Origin: Comamonadaceae bacterium
Lineage (GTDB): Bacteria; Pseudomonadota; Gammaproteobacteria; Burkholderiales; Burkholderiaceae_C
Direction: 5' to 3'
NCBI GenBank assembly: GCA_947475495.1
Contig: CANJNX010000092.1
Location: 1-5,248, forward strand
DNA: 5,248 bases
Shown here: piece after piece, positions 1-5,248 of the stretch
Layout: every line of letters starts with the position of its first letter
How positions within the stretch are numbered: position 1 is the first letter of the stretch
Translations under genes and position numbers: made by a program
Notes under the pieces: model-generated
Seen by the model: the letters and a program-made list of their open reading frames with translations, nothing else
What the model was told of the DNA's origin: nothing
Database searches by the model: none

Positions 1-720
1 CTCATTGGCGCGAGCACGGGCATTGGGTACGCCACCGCGTCGGCCCTGCATGCCCAAGGGGCCCATGTCGTGGTCTCAGCCCGCAATGCGCAGGCACTTG
101 ACGCCTTTGTCGCTGCCCACCCCAAAAGCCAGGCCTTGGTTTTAGACGTCACCAACCCAGACGCCGTGCGCGTCGGCGCGCAAACGCTTGCAGCCCAAGG
201 GCGCCTCGACTGCGTGGTGTACTGCGCAGGCCACTACCACGCGATGACCGCTGACACATTGGATGCCAAAGACATGCTGCGCCATATGCAAGTGAACTAT
301 GAGGGCGCCATCTATGTTCTAGAGCACATCGTGCCCTTGATGCGCCAACAAGGCGCAGGCCATATCAGCTTGGTCGCGAGTGTGGCGGGCTACCGCGGCC
401 TGCCCCAAAGTTTGGCCTACGGCCCAACCAAGGCCGCACTCATCAATTTGGCAGAAACCTTGTACTTGGATTTGCACCCCAAAGGCATTGGCATCTCCCT
501 CATCAACCCGGGCTTTGTAGACACGCCACTGACGGCTGGAAATACTTTTGAGATGCCGGCCTTGCTCACCCCCGCGCAAGCGGCCCAAGCGATACTGCGC
601 GGCTGGGCGCAAGGGCGTTTTGAAATTCACTTTCCCAAACGTTTTACGTTTTGGATGAAAGCCTTGCGCCACTTTCCCAACCGTCTTTATTTTTCCTTGG
701 TCCGCCAAGCCACCCATTGA
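1..720 (+). CDS. Short-chain dehydrogenase/reductase (SDR), 5' end outside window
   Basis: Frame 1 is open from the first base to the TGA at 718-720, giving 239 residues. About ten N-terminal residues are probably missing. It is a classical SDR, a soluble NAD(P)(H)-dependent oxidoreductase with a Rossmann fold. Visible motifs, numbered from the first residue in the window, are the cofactor glycine motif GASTGIG (3-9), the CAG after strand 4 (75-77), the catalytic Asn in VNYEG (99), the catalytic Ser in ASVAG (127), YGPTK with Tyr140 and Lys144, and INPGFVDTP after strand 6. The Ser-to-Tyr spacing of 13 residues is normal. SARN after strand 2 puts an Arg where NADP(H)-preferring members have one. 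The basic, aromatic C-terminal tail (FPKRFTFWMKALRHFP) could touch membranes or lipid. The substrate cannot be read from the sequence. The NTF2-like gene follows after 5 nt, so the two are probably cotranscribed. Confidence 0.93.
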   Translation, partial: LIGASTGIGYATASALHAQGAHVVVSARNAQALDAFVAAHPKSQALVLDVTNPDAVRVGAQTLAAQGRLDCVVYCAGHYHAMTADTLDAKDMLRHMQVNYEGAIYVLEHIVPLMRQQGAGHISLVASVAGYRGLPQSLAYGPTKAALINLAETLYLDLHPKGIGISLINPGFVDTPLTAGNTFEMPALLTPAQAAQAILRGWAQGRFEIHFPKRFTFWMKALRHFPNRLYFSLVRQATH

Positions 721-725
721 CTTTC

Positions 726-1190
726 ATGAACCCGTCTAACCCATCCCCCGCAAACGGTGTGCCTGCGCAATCTCTTGAGCGTTTGGTGGTTTTCTTTGAA
801 ACCCTGAGCCCGCACAGTGTGGCTGATCTTGCTCTTTTGTACGCACCTGAGGCACGCTTTAAAGACCCCTTCAATGAGGTACAGGGTTGTGGTGCGATTG
901 CTGCGATTTTTACCCACATGTTTGCTGCGCTTGAATCGCCACGTTTTGTGGTGGTTGAACGCATCGCCCAAGGCCACCAGTGTTTTTTAACCTGGGAATT
1001 TCGATTTCGATTTAAGACATACCAGCGATCGACCGAGCAAGTCATCCTGGGGGCCAGCCATATCGTTTTTGACGCGCAAGGACTGGTCAGTTTGCACCGC
1101 GACTACTGGGACGCAGCTGAGGAGCTCTATGAAAAACTGCCCGTGGTGGGCAGTGTGATGCGCTGGCTCAAGCGCCGGGCCAGCTCTTAA
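726..1190 (+). CDS. NTF2-like (SnoaL-type) small protein
   Basis: A 154-residue soluble protein with the look of the NTF2/SnoaL alpha+beta cone fold. An N-terminal helix (about 16-40) leads into LLYAPEARFKDPFN (37-50), the usual start of the first strand with an acidic pair. A middle helix holds IFTHMFAAL (61-69). Beta strands follow: RFVVVERIAQG (73-83), CFLTWEFRFRF (86-96) and LGASHIVFDAQGLVSLHRDYWD (108-129). The tail, AAEELYEKLPVVGSVMRWLKRR (130-151), resembles small proteins that sit next to an SDR in proteobacterial lipid-modification or photo-oxidative stress clusters. That link is from memory. Biochemical function is unknown; a scaffold or small-ligand role is inference. The ATG at 726 is chosen because it follows the SDR stop by 5 nt. 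A TTG at 717 overlapping that stop, or a TTG at 651 inside the SDR gene, are weaker starts. No Shine-Dalgarno is evident, which fits translational coupling to the SDR gene. Confidence 0.85.
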   Translation: MNPSNPSPANGVPAQSLERLVVFFETLSPHSVADLALLYAPEARFKDPFNEVQGCGAIAAIFTHMFAALESPRFVVVERIAQGHQCFLTWEFRFRFKTYQRSTEQVILGASHIVFDAQGLVSLHRDYWDAAEELYEKLPVVGSVMRWLKRRASS

Positions 1191-1196
1191 GCTGGC
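1179..1196. terminator. Hairpin at a convergent gene junction, possible bidirectional terminator
   Basis: GCCAGCT (1179-1185) and AGCTGGC (1190-1196) form a perfect 7-bp stem with a CTTA loop. It covers the last codons and stop of the NTF2-like gene and lies just past the GST stop on the other strand. Because it is palindromic it would fold in both transcripts. No T-tract follows on either side, so intrinsic termination is doubtful; it could instead stabilise 3' ends. Confidence 0.3.
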
Positions 1197-1207
1197 AAGA
1201 ACGTCGC

Positions 1208-1822
1208 TTAGGCGGGGGTCGTGTCGACAAAGCTGGCGCGTTGCACCAGCTTCTCCTGCAGGCGGGCCAGGTTGGGGTGTGCGGTGCGCCAATCGATGTG
1301 GGCAAACCGGAAATCCAAATACCCCAAGGCGCAACCGACTGCGATATCTGACAAGGTCAAATGCACACCGGAGCAAAAAGCTTTCTCGCCCAAGCCCGCA
1401 TCCATCGCCCGCAACACGGTGTGGATTTTGTCCACGTTCCGATCGATCCACGCTTTGCTGCGCTCTTGGGCGCCCCGGCCAGACCACGTCGCTTCAAGGC
1501 GGGCAGCGATTGCGCTGTCGAGCAAACCATCGGCCAATGCTTCCCAGGTTTTCACTTCTGCCCGCTCCCGGCCCACGCCAGGGATGAGCTTGCCTACGGG
1601 AGACAGCGTATCCAAATATTCCACAATCACCCGCGAATCAAACAAAGACTCGCCACCATCCATGACGAGACAAGGCACCTGGCCTAGCGGGTTGGAATAA
1701 GAAATAGTCGATGTTGCTGCCCAGACATCTTCAATGAGGAAGTCATAGTCCAGCTTTTTTTCGGCCATCACAATGCGCACTTTGCGCACGTAGGGGCTAG
1801 AGACAGATCCAATAAGTTTCAT
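1208..1822 (-). CDS. Glutathione S-transferase family protein (YibF-like)
   Basis: A 204-residue cytosolic GST-family protein, the usual two-domain length, resembling E. coli YibF. The N-terminal thioredoxin-fold domain (about 1-78) opens MKLIGSVSSPYVRKVRI, with Ser8/Ser9 before Pro10 where GSTs carry the Ser/Cys/Tyr that faces the glutathione thiol. GQVPCLV carries the cis-proline at Pro50. FDSRVIVEYL supplies the acidic-Ser pair (Asp62, Ser63) that binds the glutathione gamma-glutamyl group. The all-helical C-terminal domain contains LTLSDIAVGCALGYLDF, with the Thr156-x-x-Asp159 N-capping box typical of GSTs. Glutathione binding is well supported; substrate and reaction are unknown. It is convergent with the NTF2-like gene (17 nt apart) and divergent from purB. 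The start MKLIGS is the family-typical one, but no clear Shine-Dalgarno precedes it. Confidence 0.93.
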   Translation of the reverse strand: MKLIGSVSSPYVRKVRIVMAEKKLDYDFLIEDVWAATSTISYSNPLGQVPCLVMDGGESLFDSRVIVEYLDTLSPVGKLIPGVGRERAEVKTWEALADGLLDSAIAARLEATWSGRGAQERSKAWIDRNVDKIHTVLRAMDAGLGEKAFCSGVHLTLSDIAVGCALGYLDFRFAHIDWRTAHPNLARLQEKLVQRASFVDTTPA

Positions 1823-1835
1823 GGGTAATCAGGTG

Positions 1836-3285
<1,450 letters not shown>

Positions 3286-3299
3286 TGAACTCGCTGCGT

Positions 3300-4220
3300 T
3301 TAGTCAGTCGCTGAGGTCTTTAAGGCCAAGGCCCGTTCATACAAGGCATTGCGCGGCTCCCCGCTGATATCGGCGGCAAGTTTCACGGCGGTTTTCAACG
3401 GCAATTGCTCCAACAGCAATTTCAGCACTCGGTCGTCATGGGCGACTTCATTGGTTGCGGGTGCCGGATGCAACACCAAAGCAAACTCACCGCGCAAACG
3501 GTTGGCATCGTCTGCCAACCATGTCACAAGCCCATCGGCACGCAGCGTTGCAATTTCTTCAAACTGCTTGGTCAACTCCCGCCCCACCGTCACCCAGCGC
3601 TCCCCTAATACTGCCAAGGCTTGGGCCAAGGCTTCGATCCGGTGCGGCGCTTCTAACACCACCACCGCCTGGGTTTCGCCAGCCAACGCCGCTACCGCAG
3701 TAGCGCGCTCACCCGCCTTCGTTGGTAAAAACCCAGCGAACACAAACCCACTGCCGCGCTCGCTGTCTTGCAGAACCCCAGCCGCACTCAGAACCGTTGT
3801 CACACTGCTTGCCCCTGGCAAGGGCACAACGCGTATGCCTTGCGCGCGCACATGCGCCACCAAACGCGCCCCAGGGTCACTGATACCCGGCGTACCCGCA
3901 TCGCTGACATACACCACGCGCTGGCCCAAACGCAAGCGATCGACAACGCTAGCCGCCGCTTCTAGTTCGTTGTGTTGGTGGACCGCCAAAGTTTGTGTAC
4001 TTTTTTTTTCGATGCCATAGGCACGCAAGAGCGCCTGCGTGTGGCGCGTGTCTTCACACGCTACGGTATCCGCCAAGGCCAGCACATGCAGAGCACGCAG
4101 GCTGATGTCCGCCAAATTTCCGATGGGGGTGGCTACCACATACAAGGTACTTTGCGGATAATGCTGCGAACCAGCCGCCTCAGATGCGGCCGCAAGGGCA
4201 GAGATAAAAGAAGCACTCAC
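3300..4220 (-). CDS. rsmI: 16S rRNA (cytidine(1402)-2'-O)-methyltransferase
   Basis: A 306-residue tetrapyrrole-methylase-fold enzyme. The family uses S-adenosylmethionine to methylate the 2'-O of C1402 in the 16S rRNA decoding centre (m4Cm1402, with RsmH). Family motifs in order are TPIGNLADIS (31-40), EDTRHT (56-61), SDAGTPGISDPG (106-117), PLPG (133-136), GFLP (163-166), RELTKQFEE (214-222), RGEF (243-246), and the C-terminal LPLKTAVKLAADISGEPRNALY (273-294). The GTG at 4220 is preferred because GGAAGGA lies 9 nt upstream and VSASF resembles the start of relatives. A GTG at 4250 would add ten residues and overlap yraN by 28 nt. It is slightly longer than the 286-residue E. coli enzyme, mainly through an N-terminal extension before the first strand. 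The gene contains a 9-A run (codons 71-74). It is convergent with purB and head-to-head with yraN. Confidence 0.96.
   Translation of the reverse strand: MSASFISALAAASEAAGSQHYPQSTLYVVATPIGNLADISLRALHVLALADTVACEDTRHTQALLRAYGIEKKSTQTLAVHQHNELEAAASVVDRLRLGQRVVYVSDAGTPGISDPGARLVAHVRAQGIRVVPLPGASSVTTVLSAAGVLQDSERGSGFVFAGFLPTKAGERATAVAALAGETQAVVVLEAPHRIEALAQALAVLGERWVTVGRELTKQFEEIATLRADGLVTWLADDANRLRGEFALVLHPAPATNEVAHDDRVLKLLLEQLPLKTAVKLAADISGEPRNALYERALALKTSATD
4001..4009 (-). repeat. A9 homopolymer in the rsmI coding strand
   Basis: Nine T on the plus strand read as nine A in the rsmI mRNA, covering the end of Glu71, Lys72, Lys73 and the start of Ser74. In frame it reads GA A-AAA-AAA, a slippery heptamer pattern. 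A -1 shift reaches TAG after 17 codons and a +1 shift reaches TAG after 12, so slippage would truncate the protein at roughly 85-90 residues. Confidence 0.85.
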
Positions 4221-4222
4221 AA

Positions 4223-5248
<1,026 letters not shown>

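Noticed and set aside
1221..1700. Long plus-strand open frames opposite the GST gene
   Set aside because: They lie wholly opposite a well-supported GST gene, and the translations are rich in Arg, Ser and Pro with no family motif, as expected for antisense shadows in GC-rich DNA.
3286..3299. Terminator between convergent purB and rsmI
   Set aside because: No stem longer than a few base pairs and no T-tract could be found in or around the 14-nt gap.
3613..3634. Direct repeat of GCCAAGGCTT with a 12-nt period
   Set aside because: It encodes the Ala/Leu-rich helix ALAQALA of RsmI and is explained by codon repetition rather than a DNA element.
3349..4020. 223-codon plus-strand open frame opposite rsmI
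   Set aside because: Composition is dominated by Ser/Ala/Thr/Arg with no motif, and it is fully covered by the clear rsmI gene.
4157..4162. GATAAT inside rsmI as a yraN -10 box
   Set aside because: It matches 5/6 of the consensus, but no plausible -35 lies 16-18 nt upstream and it is within conserved rsmI coding sequence; too weak to annotate.

Overview
The window looks like ordinary chromosomal DNA from a betaproteobacterium of the Burkholderiales, most likely Comamonadaceae (Rhodoferax/Limnohabitans/Polaromonas-like). This rests on the protein sequences, above all PurB, RsmI, YraN and the SIS-domain isomerase, on moderately high GC with compact gene spacing, and on the gene order rsmI / yraN / gmhA-diaA, followed by the start of another gene. 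It is recognition from memory, not a database search.

Layout. (1) Positions 1-1190, plus strand: the 3' end of a two-gene run, a short-chain dehydrogenase cut by the window edge and then an NTF2-like small protein 5 nt downstream. This pair resembles part of the stress-associated lipid-modification clusters (FAD oxidoreductase / DUF1365 / Cfa-like methyltransferase) of many proteobacteria, but those partners lie outside the window. (2) Positions 1208-1822, minus strand: a YibF-like glutathione S-transferase, convergent with the NTF2-like gene. A 7-bp hairpin lies over the junction. (3) Positions 1823-1905: an 83-nt divergent promoter region with a near-perfect 23-bp dyad, a -10-like box for the GST gene, and a purB promoter whose predicted start falls on or next to the purB ATG. 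(4) Positions 1906-3285, plus strand: purB, adenylosuccinate lyase. (5) Positions 3300-4220, minus strand: rsmI, the 16S rRNA C1402 2'-O-methyltransferase, convergent with purB across 14 nt. (6) Positions 4223-4609, plus strand: yraN (UPF0102), whose ATG is only 2 nt from the rsmI start on the other strand. (7) Positions 4648-5247, plus strand: a SIS-domain sedoheptulose-7-phosphate isomerase (GmhA) in the chromosomal place held by diaA in enterobacteria. Its stop overlaps a possible start of the next gene (ATGA), just before the window ends.

Functions. Most of the content is housekeeping: purine synthesis (purB), ribosome modification (rsmI), a putative nuclease-fold protein (yraN) and LPS heptose precursor synthesis (gmhA). 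The SDR/NTF2 pair and the GST look like accessory redox or stress functions. No mobile element, CRISPR array, tRNA or rRNA is visible, and no intergenic gap exceeds 100 nt. I found no convincing new system. The points worth checking are the head-to-head rsmI/yraN starts, the dyad in the GST-purB region, the leaderless-looking promoters, the A9 run inside rsmI, and the complete GmhA active site in a diaA-like location.
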